From assembly GCA_963753485.1 (NCBI GenBank), contig CAVWCL010000009.1, positions 186,001-250,000 of the forward strand: a stretch of DNA of 64,000 bases. Reading direction: 5' to 3'. The position numbers were made by a program, and so were the translations under genes. How positions within the stretch are numbered: position 1 is the stretch's first letter; each line of letters begins with the position of its first letter. Shown one piece after another: positions 10,190-19,448 of the stretch. The notes beneath the pieces were generated by a model. That model was not told the DNA's origin, ran no database searches, and saw only the letters and a list, made by a program, of their open reading frames with translations. Source of the stretch: CAWDLX01 sp963753485. GTDB taxonomy: Bacteria > Actinomycetota > Actinomycetes > Mycobacteriales > Micromonosporaceae.

Positions 10190-10972
10190 CTGACCGGCCG
10201 GAGGGCTCCACAGCTCCACGGGCATCGTCCCCCGTCGGACATCGCCTCCACTCAGCCCGGTCCTTGAACGTGTCGGCCGCGCGCCAGAAGCCGGTATAGC
10301 GGTGGGCGAACAGCCCCCCCTGCCCTAGCAGTCGGGCGAATGCGTGCGGCACCATGTCTTCGCCCTCACGCAGCTCGTCGAAGATGCCGGGGCGATAGAC
10401 GAAGTAGCCGCCGTTCTCCCACTGCATCAGCTCGCGTACCTCCCGAACTCCGGTGACTCGCCCCTCCTCGCCGACCTCGACGACATGGTGAGTGGAGACC
10501 GGTGGCACCGCGAGCATGCCAGCTACTGCCTCGGGTGCCGGAAGCGTCGATGATCTCGTTGAGCGGGGCGTCGGTGAGCGTGTCGGCGTAGTTGGCCAGG
10601 AACATCTCGTCGTGCTCGACATGGGAGCGTACCCGCATGAGCCGTTCGCCGATGGTGGACGCGCAGTCCGGTGTCGATGAAGGTCACGGTCCAGTCGGTG
10701 ATGTCGGTGCTGTGCAGCTTGATGTCCCGCCCGCCGCCGACAAGGGTGAAGTCGTTGGACTGGGTTTCGTCGTAGCGAAGGAAGTACTCCTTGACCGCGG
10801 CCGCGCCGTAGCCCAGGCAGAGGATGAACTCGGTGTGGCCGAAATGGGCGTAGTACCGCATCACGTGCCAGAGCAGCGGCCGGTCGCCGATCATGTTCAT
10901 CGGTTTTGGCATGCTCGCCGCGCCCTCGCGCATGCGCATGCCCAGGCCCCCGCAGAAGAGCACCACCTTCAT
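10190..10972 (-). pseudogene. Sugar-1-phosphate nucleotidylyltransferase (RfbF-like), frameshifted
   Basis: The start MKVVLFCGGLGMRMREG carries the G-x-G-x-R nucleotide-binding signature, followed by MPKPMNMIGDRPLLWH. That pattern is closest to glucose-1-phosphate cytidylyltransferases. ATG 10972 lies 2 nt after the stop of the upstream methyltransferase gene. Frame changes are needed near 10640 and 10540. The downstream part contains LMQWENGGYFVYRPGIFDEL and the terminal GFWRAADTFKDR, so the whole fold is represented; the 3' end near 10190 is approximate. The product would make a CDP- or dTDP-activated hexose for the deoxysugar branch. The cytidylyl specificity is inferred from family resemblance only. 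Confidence 0.72.
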
Positions 10973-10974
10973 GC

Positions 10975-12204
10975 TCAGACCACCTCCAACGACGGGATCG
11001 GGAAGACCAACCGCCCACCCCACTGCGACACGTAACTCAGCTGGCTCTCCAGCTCCGAGCGCAGGTTCCACGGCAGCACAAGGACGAAGTCCGGCCGGTC
11101 TGCCGCGATCCGGTCGGGATGATGGATCGGGATGTGCGTACCCGGTAGTACTTTTCCTTGCTTGTACGGGCTGCGGTCCACAGTGTAGGCAAGCAGGTCT
11201 GAGCGTATGCCACAGTGGTTCAGCAGAGTGTTGCCCTTGCCCGGCGCGCCGTAGCCTACGACCGTCTTGCCGTCCATGCGCGCGGACAAGAGGAAGCTGA
11301 GCAGGTCGCGCTTGATGGTGAAGACCGACTCGGCGAAGCCGGCGTGCCCGTCGAGCGTGTGCAGGCCGGCGGCGGCCTCGGCGGCGAGCACGGCCGCGAC
11401 CTTCGGCCCCGGCTCGGTCGCGGCGTCGGCTGGCCGCGCAGCCACCCGCAGCGAGCCCCCGTGGGTCTCCAGCTCGTCGACGTCGACCACCCTCAGCCCG
11501 GCCGTGGCCAATGCCTGGCTTGCGGTGCGCAGGGAAAGGTAGTGGTAGTGCTCGTGGTAGATCGTGTCGAACTGGCGCCGCTCGATGAGTCGCAGCAGGT
11601 GGGGAAATTCCAGGGTGAGCAGCCCGGACGGCTTCAGCAGCGCAGCCAGCCCGGCGGTGAAGTCACGAATGTCTGGAATGTGGGCATATACGTTGTTGGC
11701 CACGACCAGATCGGCGCGTCCGTAGGTATCAGCAATTCGGGCCCCGGTCGTCGACCCGAGAAAGCAGGTCTCGGTCCGTACGCCCTTACCCCGGGCGACC
11801 TCGGCCACGTTCGCGGCCGGCTCCACGCCGAGGACCGGCACCCCCTCGGTGACGAAATGCTGCAACAGGTAACCGTCGTTGCTGGCGACCTCGATCACGA
11901 GCGAGTCCGAGGTCAGACCCAGCCGCCCGGTCATCTCGTCGACGTAGCGCTTCGCGTGTGCGACCCACGAGTCCGAGTAGGACGAGAAGTAGGCGTACTC
12001 GGTGAATATCTCCTCGCCGGGCACGTATGCGGGCAGCTGCACCAGCAGGCACTCGGAGCAGATCCGGACATGTAGCGGGTAGAAGGTCTCCGGGCTGTCG
12101 AACCGGTCGGCACCGACGAAGCTCTCGCACAGGGGGGACATGCCCAGGTCGACAAAGGTCGCGGTCAGTTTCGCCTGGCAGAGTCGGCAGGTCGGCGTGG
12201 TCAT
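10975..12204 (-). CDS. Class I SAM-dependent methyltransferase, sugar C-methyltransferase type
   Basis: This intact 409-residue protein has an N-terminal zinc site (CRLCQAKL near residue 6 and CSEC near residue 50). The central SAM domain carries VIEVASNDGYLLQHF near residues 103-117, and the C-terminal domain has GYGAPGKGNTLLNHCG and VDRSPYKQGKVLPG. This is the zinc-binding/methyltransferase/C-terminal triad typical of NDP-hexose C-methyltransferases and their relatives. It is the first gene of a minus-strand unit with the nucleotidylyltransferase (2 nt apart) and the PIG-L deacetylase, and is divergent from the epimerase gene. It probably methylates a carbon of an NDP-keto-sugar. The exact position methylated is not predictable. 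Confidence 0.85.
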   Translation of the reverse strand: MTTPTCRLCQAKLTATFVDLGMSPLCESFVGADRFDSPETFYPLHVRICSECLLVQLPAYVPGEEIFTEYAYFSSYSDSWVAHAKRYVDEMTGRLGLTSDSLVIEVASNDGYLLQHFVTEGVPVLGVEPAANVAEVARGKGVRTETCFLGSTTGARIADTYGRADLVVANNVYAHIPDIRDFTAGLAALLKPSGLLTLEFPHLLRLIERRQFDTIYHEHYHYLSLRTASQALATAGLRVVDVDELETHGGSLRVAARPADAATEPGPKVAAVLAAEAAAGLHTLDGHAGFAESVFTIKRDLLSFLLSARMDGKTVVGYGAPGKGNTLLNHCGIRSDLLAYTVDRSPYKQGKVLPGTHIPIHHPDRIAADRPDFVLVLPWNLRSELESQLSYVSQWGGRLVFPIPSLEVV

Positions 12205-12431
12205 CGGTTCTCCCGGTCGGTCGCCTCCCCCGATCAGATCGGCGCGGACGCGAAAAACCTAGTGCGCAGGTCAGCACCCGCCGAGGCCGAGTAAGAAACC
12301 CGTCAGTCCTCCAGGCCCCCCGGAGCGGGTTGCGTAGAGTACCCCCATCGAACCCGGTTCGACGCTGGCCCGTGTCCGGGTGACGCCGGTCCGGGTCCCT
12401 GCCTCCTAGCCGTCGTTGGGGTGGAGTCTTC

Positions 12432-13475
12432 ATGCGCGTCCTGGTCACCGGCCACGAGGGCTACCTCGGCAGCGTGCTCGTCCCCTACCTGGTCGCCGCT
12501 GGACACGACGTCAGCGGTCTGGATACCGGGTTCTTCGCCGACTGCACGCTCGGGCCCACACCGGTCGAGGTACCGACCCTGCGGGTCGATCTGCGCGACA
12601 TCACGGCCGAGCATCTCCGCCCGGTACGGGCCGACGCGGTGATCCACCTGGCGGCGCTCTCCAACGACCCGCTTGGCAACGTCGACGCCGACCTGACCTA
12701 CGAGATCAACCACCGCTCGACCGTCCGCCTCGGCCGGGCCGCCAAGGCAGCCGGCGTGCAGCGGTTCCTGTTCTCCTCGTCGTGCAGCCTGTACGGTGCC
12801 GGCGCCGACGACACCCCGCTCGACGAGCACGCGGCGTTCGCTCCGGTCACGCCGTACGGTGAGTCGAAGATCCTCTCCGAGCGGGACCTCGCCACCCTCG
12901 CCGACGACGACTTCTCGCCGGTGTTCCTGCGCAACGCCACCGCGTACGGCTTCTCGCCGCGGCTGCGCGGCGATCTCGTCGTGAACGACCTGGTGGCGCG
13001 CGCGCTCATCAGCAACGAGATCCGACTCTCCAGCGACGGCACGGCCTGGCGGCCGCTGATCCACGCCGAGGACATCGCCGACGCGTTCCGCGCGCTGCTG
13101 GAGGCTCCCCGGGAGCAGATCCACCTGCGCGCCTTCAACGTCGGCCAGACCACGGAGAACTACCTCATCCGCGACGTGGCCGAACTGGTGCGCGAGATCG
13201 TGGGCGGAACGGTGACCTACGCGGCTGGAAGTGGTCCGGACACCCGCAACTACCGCGCGTCGTGCGACCTCATCGCGCGGGACGTGCCGACGTTTCGACC
13301 ACAATGGACTGTTCGCAAGGGCATCGAGCAGCTGGTCGAGGCGTACCAACGTTACGGACTCGACCTCGACGACCTGCTCGGCGCACGGTTCCAGCGTCTC
13401 CTGCGCATCAAGGCACTACGCGAAGCCGGCCGTCTGGACGAAGGGCTGCGCTGGACGGCGGCCGTCGATGCCTGA
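12432..13475 (+). CDS. NAD-dependent epimerase/dehydratase (extended SDR)
   Basis: This is a 347-residue extended short-chain dehydrogenase. The dinucleotide-binding glycine motif TGHEGYLG is at residues 6-13 and VIHLAALSNDP at about 70-80. The catalytic Ser lies in SSSCSLYG near 116-120, and the Tyr-x-x-x-Lys pair is Y142/K146 in PYGESK. It would act on an NDP-sugar, as epimerase, dehydratase or reductase. It opens a plus-strand operon: the next glycosyltransferase starts 8 nt before its stop. Upstream, 227 bp separate it from the divergent methyltransferase gene. The two together fit a deoxysugar pathway. GGAG lies a few bases before the ATG. Confidence 0.88.
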   Translation: MRVLVTGHEGYLGSVLVPYLVAAGHDVSGLDTGFFADCTLGPTPVEVPTLRVDLRDITAEHLRPVRADAVIHLAALSNDPLGNVDADLTYEINHRSTVRLGRAAKAAGVQRFLFSSSCSLYGAGADDTPLDEHAAFAPVTPYGESKILSERDLATLADDDFSPVFLRNATAYGFSPRLRGDLVVNDLVARALISNEIRLSSDGTAWRPLIHAEDIADAFRALLEAPREQIHLRAFNVGQTTENYLIRDVAELVREIVGGTVTYAAGSGPDTRNYRASCDLIARDVPTFRPQWTVRKGIEQLVEAYQRYGLDLDDLLGARFQRLLRIKALREAGRLDEGLRWTAAVDA

Positions 13476-14406
13476 GCGGCCTCGGGTCAGCATCGGGGTC
13501 ACGGCGTACAACAACGAGCGCTACCTTCGTGGTGCGCTCGATGCGGTGCTCGCTCAGGACTTCACCGACTTTGAGGTGGTGATCTGCGACAACCAGTCCA
13601 CCGATGCCACCTGGGAGATCTGCCAGACTTACGCGGACAAGGACAACCGGTTCCGGATCTTCCGCAACCCACAGAACATCGGGCTGGCGGGCAACTTCCG
13701 CCGGGTGCTGGAACTCTGTCGAGGCGATTACTTCCGCTGGACCGCCCACGACGACCTCATGGCGCCAACTCTGCTGAGTCGGTGCGTAGCCGCGCTCGAC
13801 CACGACCCCGAGGCGGTGCTGGCGTACCCGCAGGGAATCGTCATCGACGACGACGGGCGGGAACTGTTCGACTGCGAGGACGAGCCTGATATCCGCGAGC
13901 GCTCCCCGGCCCGCCGGATCGCGCACGCGATGAAGGCGCTGCGGTACTGCAACTCGCTGTTCGGCGTGATGCGCATCGACGTGCTGCGGCGCACCCAGAT
14001 GGTCGGCCAGCTCAACGCCTCCGACAACCGCCTGCTCATCGAGCTGGCCGCGCGCGGCGGCTTCCACCTCGTGCCGGAGCGGCTCTTCTACCGGCGCAGC
14101 CACGAGCAGAGCTCGTTCGGGGGCGCGCGCGACCGGCGGCAACGCTACGAATGGCTCGAGCCGGACGTCGTCGACACGCGCACCCGCCGCAGCGGATCCG
14201 ACATGGAGTGGCTGCGGCTCACCCGGCAGACGATTGGCGTCCTGGCGCGCAACGAACTCCCACTGCCGACCCGGGTCGCCACCACCGCGACCTTCTGCGT
14301 CGTCTGGACCATCCGCCTCGCCCGTCCTCCGCTCGGCCGGTTGCGCGCCCGGATCACGCGCCGACCGGTCGCGGCGCCGGCGCCCGGCGAGCGGATGGCC
14401 AGGTGA
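13468..14406 (+). CDS. Family 2 glycosyltransferase
   Basis: The start is the ATG at 13468, which overlaps the epimerase stop and leads straight into the GT-A strand VSIGVTAYNNERYLRGAL. The protein is 312 residues, with ICDNQSTD at the nucleotide-binding turn, NIGLAGNFRR and the metal-binding region RWTAHDDLM. It has no transmembrane helix until a weak hydrophobic patch near the C-terminus. It is the second gene of the epimerase operon and overlaps the flippase start (GTGA). It probably adds the modified sugar produced by the neighbouring epimerase and methyltransferase to the lipid-linked repeat unit; that pairing is inference. Confidence 0.85.
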   Translation: MPERPRVSIGVTAYNNERYLRGALDAVLAQDFTDFEVVICDNQSTDATWEICQTYADKDNRFRIFRNPQNIGLAGNFRRVLELCRGDYFRWTAHDDLMAPTLLSRCVAALDHDPEAVLAYPQGIVIDDDGRELFDCEDEPDIRERSPARRIAHAMKALRYCNSLFGVMRIDVLRRTQMVGQLNASDNRLLIELAARGGFHLVPERLFYRRSHEQSSFGGARDRRQRYEWLEPDVVDTRTRRSGSDMEWLRLTRQTIGVLARNELPLPTRVATTATFCVVWTIRLARPPLGRLRARITRRPVAAPAPGERMAR

Positions 14407-15965
14407 GCGCAGCGCGGGCAGCGAGCTCGACCGGCGCGCCGGCGCCGGACGACGCCGGGGCCGACTCGCAACCCGTCGTGACCGCATCGGCGCCGCCCAC
14501 CCGGTCGCGCACCCGGGCGGCGGTCGCCTGGTCCTATGTGCTCACCGTTGGCCGGTTCACCACCACCGCGGTCGTGACCCTTGTGATGGCCGCCTTCCTG
14601 GACCCGCGGGCGTACGGCGTCATGGCTCTGGCGATGGTCTGGGTCGTCTTCGCCCAATCGCTGGCGATGCACGGCCCGACCCAGGCCGTGATCCAGCGGG
14701 AGGACGTCACCGACCGGCACTTCGACGCCGCGTTCTGGGTGACCCTGGCCGGGTCGGTGGTGATGGCCGCCATCTTCGCCGGCGCCGCTCCCTTGTGGGC
14801 GCGCGTGAACGGCGCGCCCGAGCTGGTCCCGGTCTGCTGGGCGCTGGCGCCGTCCATTGTGCTCAATTCATTGGTTGTCGTGCCCGATGCCATTCTCCAG
14901 CGCAATCTCCATTTCAAGCGGCTGTCGCAGCGGGTTCTCGTCGCCGGGCTGCTCAGCGGTGCCGCCGGCATCGCGGTCGCGGTGGCCGGGTACGGGGTGT
15001 GGGCGCTCGTGGTCCAGCAACTGACGCAGACCGCGCTCAGTGCCGTGCTGGTCTGGATCGTCGTGCCGTGGCGCCCGCGGCGCGGGCCGATCCGCGCCGC
15101 CATCCGCGACATCCGCGGATACTCGCTGCATTCGGTGTCGGGGTTCTTCGCCAACTTCGTCGCGACCCGCAGCGATGCTCTGCTCATGGGTGCCTACTTC
15201 GGCCCGGTCGCGATCGGCCTCTACCGGTTCGCCACCCGGATCACGAACACGGTCAACGAGGTGGCCGTGGGCGGGCTCGGTCAGATCTCGCTGCCCCACC
15301 TCGCGCGGTTCAAAGCCGATCGGGAAGCCTTCGCCGCCCAACTGGGCCGGGTCATCCACGCCGGCTCGCTGGTCGCCTTCCCGGCGTTCGGCATCCTGGC
15401 CCCGTCGGCCCGCCCACTGCTCGCGTGGATCGGACCGCAGTGGGCCGATGCGGCCCCGTCCCTGGTCGTGCTGTGTGTCGCCGGCATGATCGGTTCGATC
15501 GGCGCCATCAGCGGCGCCGCGCTGCAGGCGGCCGGGCGCCCCGGCGCCAGCGCGGCCATCGGTTGGAGCGTCGCCGCCGTCACCACGGTCACGCTGATCA
15601 TGGTTGGTCTGCGGTTCTCCCCCGCGGGAGCGCGGACCCAGGTTCTCGCGATTGCCGTGGCCTACACGGTCATCAGCGCGGCCGCCTGTGTCGCCGCGAT
15701 CGTGCTCACCTTCCGGTGGATCCTGCACGTGCCGATCGGCCCCGCCATGATGCCGTCGGTGCCGGCGGCGCTGTCCGCGGTGGCGGCCGGGGTCATCGGG
15801 TGGGCCGTGCAACCGTTGACCCACGGCATGGTGCCTGTCGTCGCGCTCCTCATCACGGGTGTCTTCGCCAGCGCCGCCGCGGCCGCCGTGCTGCTCGTCC
15901 TGGACGCGGAGGTTTCGGGGTATGCCCGCCGGTTCACGCGGGCCGTGCGCGCACGCCGCGCCTGA
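14403..15965 (+). CDS. Polysaccharide flippase (Wzx/MATE-MVF superfamily)
   Basis: A 520-residue membrane protein starts at GTG 14403 (overlapping the GT2 stop as GTGA). After a hydrophilic, Ala/Pro-rich N-terminus of about 40 residues there are some 12-14 hydrophobic helices. The N-terminal helix region (TTTAVVTLVMAAFLDPRAYG) and the SDALLMGAYFGPVAIGLY stretch match the pattern of oligosaccharide flippases of the RfbX/Wzx type. It would turn the lipid-linked repeat to the outer face, to be joined by the polymerase at 2386-3774. It is the only flippase candidate in the cluster. Confidence 0.87.
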   Translation: MSAARAASSTGAPAPDDAGADSQPVVTASAPPTRSRTRAAVAWSYVLTVGRFTTTAVVTLVMAAFLDPRAYGVMALAMVWVVFAQSLAMHGPTQAVIQREDVTDRHFDAAFWVTLAGSVVMAAIFAGAAPLWARVNGAPELVPVCWALAPSIVLNSLVVVPDAILQRNLHFKRLSQRVLVAGLLSGAAGIAVAVAGYGVWALVVQQLTQTALSAVLVWIVVPWRPRRGPIRAAIRDIRGYSLHSVSGFFANFVATRSDALLMGAYFGPVAIGLYRFATRITNTVNEVAVGGLGQISLPHLARFKADREAFAAQLGRVIHAGSLVAFPAFGILAPSARPLLAWIGPQWADAAPSLVVLCVAGMIGSIGAISGAALQAAGRPGASAAIGWSVAAVTTVTLIMVGLRFSPAGARTQVLAIAVAYTVISAAACVAAIVLTFRWILHVPIGPAMMPSVPAALSAVAAGVIGWAVQPLTHGMVPVVALLITGVFASAAAAAVLLVLDAEVSGYARRFTRAVRARRA

Positions 15966-16003
15966 ACGTTGGCATCGAGCCGAAACAGGGAGCCGAGGAG
16001 AGC

Positions 16004-17236
16004 GTGGTCAGTGTGCGTAAGGTGGATGGGGTCGTCGGACACCGGTCGCGGGAGGCCTGGCGGGTGCTTCGGACCACTGGCGTCTCCGGACTCGCTCAGC
16101 GGGCGGTACGGGTCGCGTACCGGCGGCTGGGAGCCTTCGAGCTCGACTGGAGGATCGACCTCGACCACATCGCCGACTCCCAGCGACTGACCCTGGCCGT
16201 CCCGTCCCGCCGCCCGGTTCGGGGAACTCCGCTCACGGTGGGTTGGATCACCCAACCGCCCAGCCCCGGCTCGGGCGGGCACACCACCCTGTTCCGCATG
16301 GTGGAGGCGGTCGAGGCGGCCGGCCATTCGTGCGTCATCTACCTGCATGACTTGTTCCAGGGTGAGGTGGCCCGTCACGAGCGGATCATCCGCCAGTTCT
16401 GGCCGCGCATGCGGGCGGAGATCCGCTCGGTCCAGGATGGACCGGCCGAGCTGGATGCCTACGTCGCCTCTGGTTGGGATTCGGCGCATGTGCTCGCGTC
16501 GTGGTCGGCGCTGCCCACCCGTCGGCTCTACTTCATCCAGGACTTCGAGCCCTACTTCTATCCGGTCGGCTCCCACTATGTGCTCGCCGAGGACACCTAC
16601 CGCTTCGGCTTCCGGGCCATCACGGTGGGTCCGGTCCTGGCTGACCTGCTGAGGACCCGGTACGGCGTGGAGGCCACGGTGGCCGAGTTCGGCTGCGACA
16701 CCTCGGTCTACCGCCTCACCAATCCGGACCGGCGCCGCGGCGTGGTCTTCTATGCCAAGCAGGACACGGCCCGGCGTGGTTTCGCTCTGGGCGTGCTGGC
16801 GCTGCAGGAGTTCCACCGCCGCCACCCGGAGCACGAGATCCACCTCTTCGGCGACGTCGATGCTCAGGTGCCCTTCCCGGCCACCAACCATGGCGTGCTC
16901 CGCCCGGCCGAGCTGAGCGAGCTGTACAACCGGTGCGCCGCCGGCCTCGCCCTGTCATTCACCAATCTGTCGTTGGTGCCGGACGAGATGCTCGCCTGCG
17001 GGACGGTGCCGGTCATCGCCGAATCGGCGTTCTCCCAGGCCAGCATCGACAATCCCCACCTGCGGTGGGCGCGACCGACCCCGTTGGCCCTCGCGGACGC
17101 GCTCACCGCGACGGTCACGGATGGACCGTCGCCGGCCGCGGTCGCGGCGAGTGTGCGCAGCGTCGCCTGGGGTGCCGCCCAGGCGGTGACATTGGCGACC
17201 ATCGAGGACGAGGTCTACGGACCGCCGTCGGGCTGA
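16004..17236 (+). CDS. Glycosyltransferase, rhamnosyltransferase WsaF-like (GT-B)
   Basis: The start is the GTG at 16004, with GAGGAG just upstream, 38 nt after the flippase stop; the same frame is open far upstream but that part is the out-of-frame shadow of other genes. The product is 410 residues. The N-terminal domain has VGWITQPPSPGSGGHTTLFR, a glycine-rich acceptor-domain start, and YFIQDFEPYFYP near residue 180. The C-terminal domain has FYAKQDTARRGF and LSFTNLSLVPDEMLACG, the donor-binding E region. This pattern resembles S-layer and rhamnan glycosyltransferases. It probably extends the repeat unit; rhamnose as donor is a family-based guess. Confidence 0.8.
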   Translation: MVSVRKVDGVVGHRSREAWRVLRTTGVSGLAQRAVRVAYRRLGAFELDWRIDLDHIADSQRLTLAVPSRRPVRGTPLTVGWITQPPSPGSGGHTTLFRMVEAVEAAGHSCVIYLHDLFQGEVARHERIIRQFWPRMRAEIRSVQDGPAELDAYVASGWDSAHVLASWSALPTRRLYFIQDFEPYFYPVGSHYVLAEDTYRFGFRAITVGPVLADLLRTRYGVEATVAEFGCDTSVYRLTNPDRRRGVVFYAKQDTARRGFALGVLALQEFHRRHPEHEIHLFGDVDAQVPFPATNHGVLRPAELSELYNRCAAGLALSFTNLSLVPDEMLACGTVPVIAESAFSQASIDNPHLRWARPTPLALADALTATVTDGPSPAAVAASVRSVAWGAAQAVTLATIEDEVYGPPSG

Positions 17237-17276
17237 CCAGGAGGGTCCGGCCGGCAGGGGCGAGAGAGGTGAGACG

Positions 17277-18041
17277 TTGGTTGCGGAGCAACAGCGCTCG
17301 GGGCGGTCGGCCCCGTGGGCCCGGTGGGGGCGGCGCGCCGCGCGGGCAGCCGTGCGCCGGTTCAGCGGTCCGATCGGCACGCTACGGGCGGTGCGTACGC
17401 ACGCTCCCCACATCGTCCTGACCTACGACGACGGACCCCACGAGGTGAATACCGAGCCCGTCCTGGAAGCGTTGGCCCATCACCGCGCCACCGCGACCTT
17501 CTTCGTGCTTGTCGGTCGAGCCACCCGTCATCCCGGTCTGCTCAGCGAGATCGTGGCCGCCGGCCACGAGGTCGGCCTGCACGGCATCGACCATCGGCGC
17601 CTGACGACGTTCCCGGCGACCGAGGTGCTGCGGCGCACCCGCGACGGGCGGGCCCAGCTCGAAGACCTGGTGGGTGCGCCGGTGCGATGGTTCCGCGCAC
17701 CTTACGGGGCCCAGCGCCCTTCGACCTGGTTGGCCATCCGCCGCGCCGGCCTGGTGCCGGTCTTCTGGGGTCCCACGCCAGCCGACTGGGAGCACCTGCC
17801 CGAGACAACGCTGGCCGAACGCGCCCTCGCCGGCAGCGGCCCGGGCGAGATCGTCCTTGCCCATGACGGACATGCCGGACCGGAGGACGGAGTCGACGAC
17901 GGGCCGCCACCGACGTTCGATCATGGCCTGCTCGCCCGGCTGATGCTCGAGGCGTTCGCCGCGCGCGGCCTCGCCGGGAGATCGATCTCCGATGCGCTGG
18001 ACCACGGCCGGGAAGCGCGCTGGGCCTGGTTCACCCGCTGA
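17277..18041 (+). CDS. Polysaccharide deacetylase (NodB homology domain)
   Basis: The start is TTG 17277, preceded by a purine-rich GAGAGAGGTGAG. The 254-residue protein carries the NodB motifs in order: TYDDGP (catalytic base and metal Asp), the zinc pair in HGIDH, RAPYG and a C-terminal LAHDGH. There is no clear signal peptide, only an Arg-rich N-terminus, so it may act in the cytoplasm or stay near the membrane. Enzymes of this class remove N- or O-acetyl groups from sugar polymers or lipid-linked sugars. It lies 40 nt after the glycosyltransferase gene and is likely co-transcribed. Confidence 0.88.
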   Translation: MVAEQQRSGRSAPWARWGRRAARAAVRRFSGPIGTLRAVRTHAPHIVLTYDDGPHEVNTEPVLEALAHHRATATFFVLVGRATRHPGLLSEIVAAGHEVGLHGIDHRRLTTFPATEVLRRTRDGRAQLEDLVGAPVRWFRAPYGAQRPSTWLAIRRAGLVPVFWGPTPADWEHLPETTLAERALAGSGPGEIVLAHDGHAGPEDGVDDGPPPTFDHGLLARLMLEAFAARGLAGRSISDALDHGREARWAWFTR

Positions 18042-18197
18042 CTGTGGCTGATGTCGACATGCCGACATCTGCCACATACCGGCTGGACAGTGGATCCTGG
18101 CGGGGCGCGGCCTCCCTACGATCCAGACAACCGGCTCTCCCCACCCGGCCGTCGCAACGCGGGGAGAAACGCCGGCGGAGGTGACGGGAGGGTGCCC

Positions 18198-19448
18198 ATG
18201 GTCAGCGAGTCCCGCCGGCCGCACGTGGTGATCGCGGTCGTCAACCTGCCGGCGGAGCGGGACCGCCGGGTGATTCGCGAATGCACCGCGTTGGAGTCCG
18301 CCGGCTTCCGGGTCACGGTGATCTGCCCGCGCGGACGCGAACAATACGACCGCCTCCGCGGTACCCGCGACACCGCGGTACGCACGTTCCGGCAGCCGTT
18401 CGCCGGCACCGGCGTGGTCTCCTTCGCGGTCGAGTTCGCCTGGTCGTTCCTGTGCGTCGCCTGGCATCTGGCTGTCCTGGTCACCACCCAGCGGGTAATC
18501 GCCGTGCAGGTGTGCAACCCGCCCGACGCGTTCTGGCCGCTCGCCCTGCTCCTGCGGGCCACGGGCCGGCCATGGGTCTTCGACCACCACGACCTGTGCC
18601 CCGAGTTGTACGAGTGCAAGACGCCCTCTCCGCGCCCATTGGTGTCCCGGACGCTGGTGGCGCTGGAGCGCCTCTCGGTGCGCTGCGCATCGGCGGTCGT
18701 CTCGACCAACGGCTCCTATCGGGACATCGCCGTGCGTCGCGCCGGCTGCCGGCCCGAGAAGGTGGCGATCGTGCGCAACGCACCGACCATGGCCGAGGTC
18801 GGCGGCCCGGCGGAGGAGACAGACGCCGGCGCCGAGCGGCGCGGCGGGCCGGACGGGCACACCCGGACCATCGCCTACGTCGGCGTGCTCAACCCGCAGG
18901 ACCGGGTGGATATCGCCATCCACACCGCGCGCCTGCTGCTCGACCTGCGTGGCCCGACCGGATGGGAGATGGTGATCGCCGGCGACGGCGAGTGCCTGGC
19001 CGACCTGCGCCGCCTCGCCGACACTCTGGAGCTGGGCGGGGTCGTCCGGTTCACCGGCTGGCTGGAGGCGCCGGAGGTGGACCAGCTGCTGCGGCGGTCC
19101 ACAGTGGCTATCCAACCGGACCCACCGACCCAGATGGCGGAGCTGTCCACCATGGCGAAGACCGTGGAGTATCTCGCCCGCGGCGTGCCGGTGGTCGCGG
19201 CGAGCCTGCTGGAGACCCGCTACAGCGCGGGCGCGGCCGGCGTCTACGTGCCGACCGGCACGGCCGAGGAGTACGCCAAGGCCATCGACCAGCTGCTCGA
19301 CGACGCGCCGGCGCTGGCGGCGATGCGGCAGGCCGGGCTGACCCGGTTCCGCACCACACTCGCGTGGGAACACCAGGCCGAGGTGTACCTGGGTGTCTGG
19401 CGCCGGCTGCTCCCCGCCGCGGTCGACTGGCCGGACGCCACCGCCTGA
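18198..19448 (+). CDS. Family 4 glycosyltransferase
   Basis: I start it at ATG 18198, which has GGGAGGG 6-12 nt upstream; the open frame before it (from 18051) has no protein character. The product is 416 residues with a GT-B fold. It begins HVVIAVVNLPAERDRRVIRE, then has FDHHDLCPELYE in the acceptor domain, IAYVGVLNPQDRVDIAI at the interdomain loop and VIAGDGECLADLRRL. Near the C-terminus lies TMAKTVEYLARGVPVVA, the donor-phosphate region. It ends tail-to-tail with the hydrolase gene, the two stops sharing TGATCA. It closes the glycan cluster and would add one of the backbone or branch sugars. Confidence 0.85.
   Translation: MVSESRRPHVVIAVVNLPAERDRRVIRECTALESAGFRVTVICPRGREQYDRLRGTRDTAVRTFRQPFAGTGVVSFAVEFAWSFLCVAWHLAVLVTTQRVIAVQVCNPPDAFWPLALLLRATGRPWVFDHHDLCPELYECKTPSPRPLVSRTLVALERLSVRCASAVVSTNGSYRDIAVRRAGCRPEKVAIVRNAPTMAEVGGPAEETDAGAERRGGPDGHTRTIAYVGVLNPQDRVDIAIHTARLLLDLRGPTGWEMVIAGDGECLADLRRLADTLELGGVVRFTGWLEAPEVDQLLRRSTVAIQPDPPTQMAELSTMAKTVEYLARGVPVVAASLLETRYSAGAAGVYVPTGTAEEYAKAIDQLLDDAPALAAMRQAGLTRFRTTLAWEHQAEVYLGVWRRLLPAAVDWPDATA

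Noticed and set aside
14234..16003. A very long upstream extension of the WsaF-like glycosyltransferase frame
   Set aside because: It runs out of frame through the GT2 and flippase genes, and the GTG at 16004 has a good ribosome binding site and starts the real domain.
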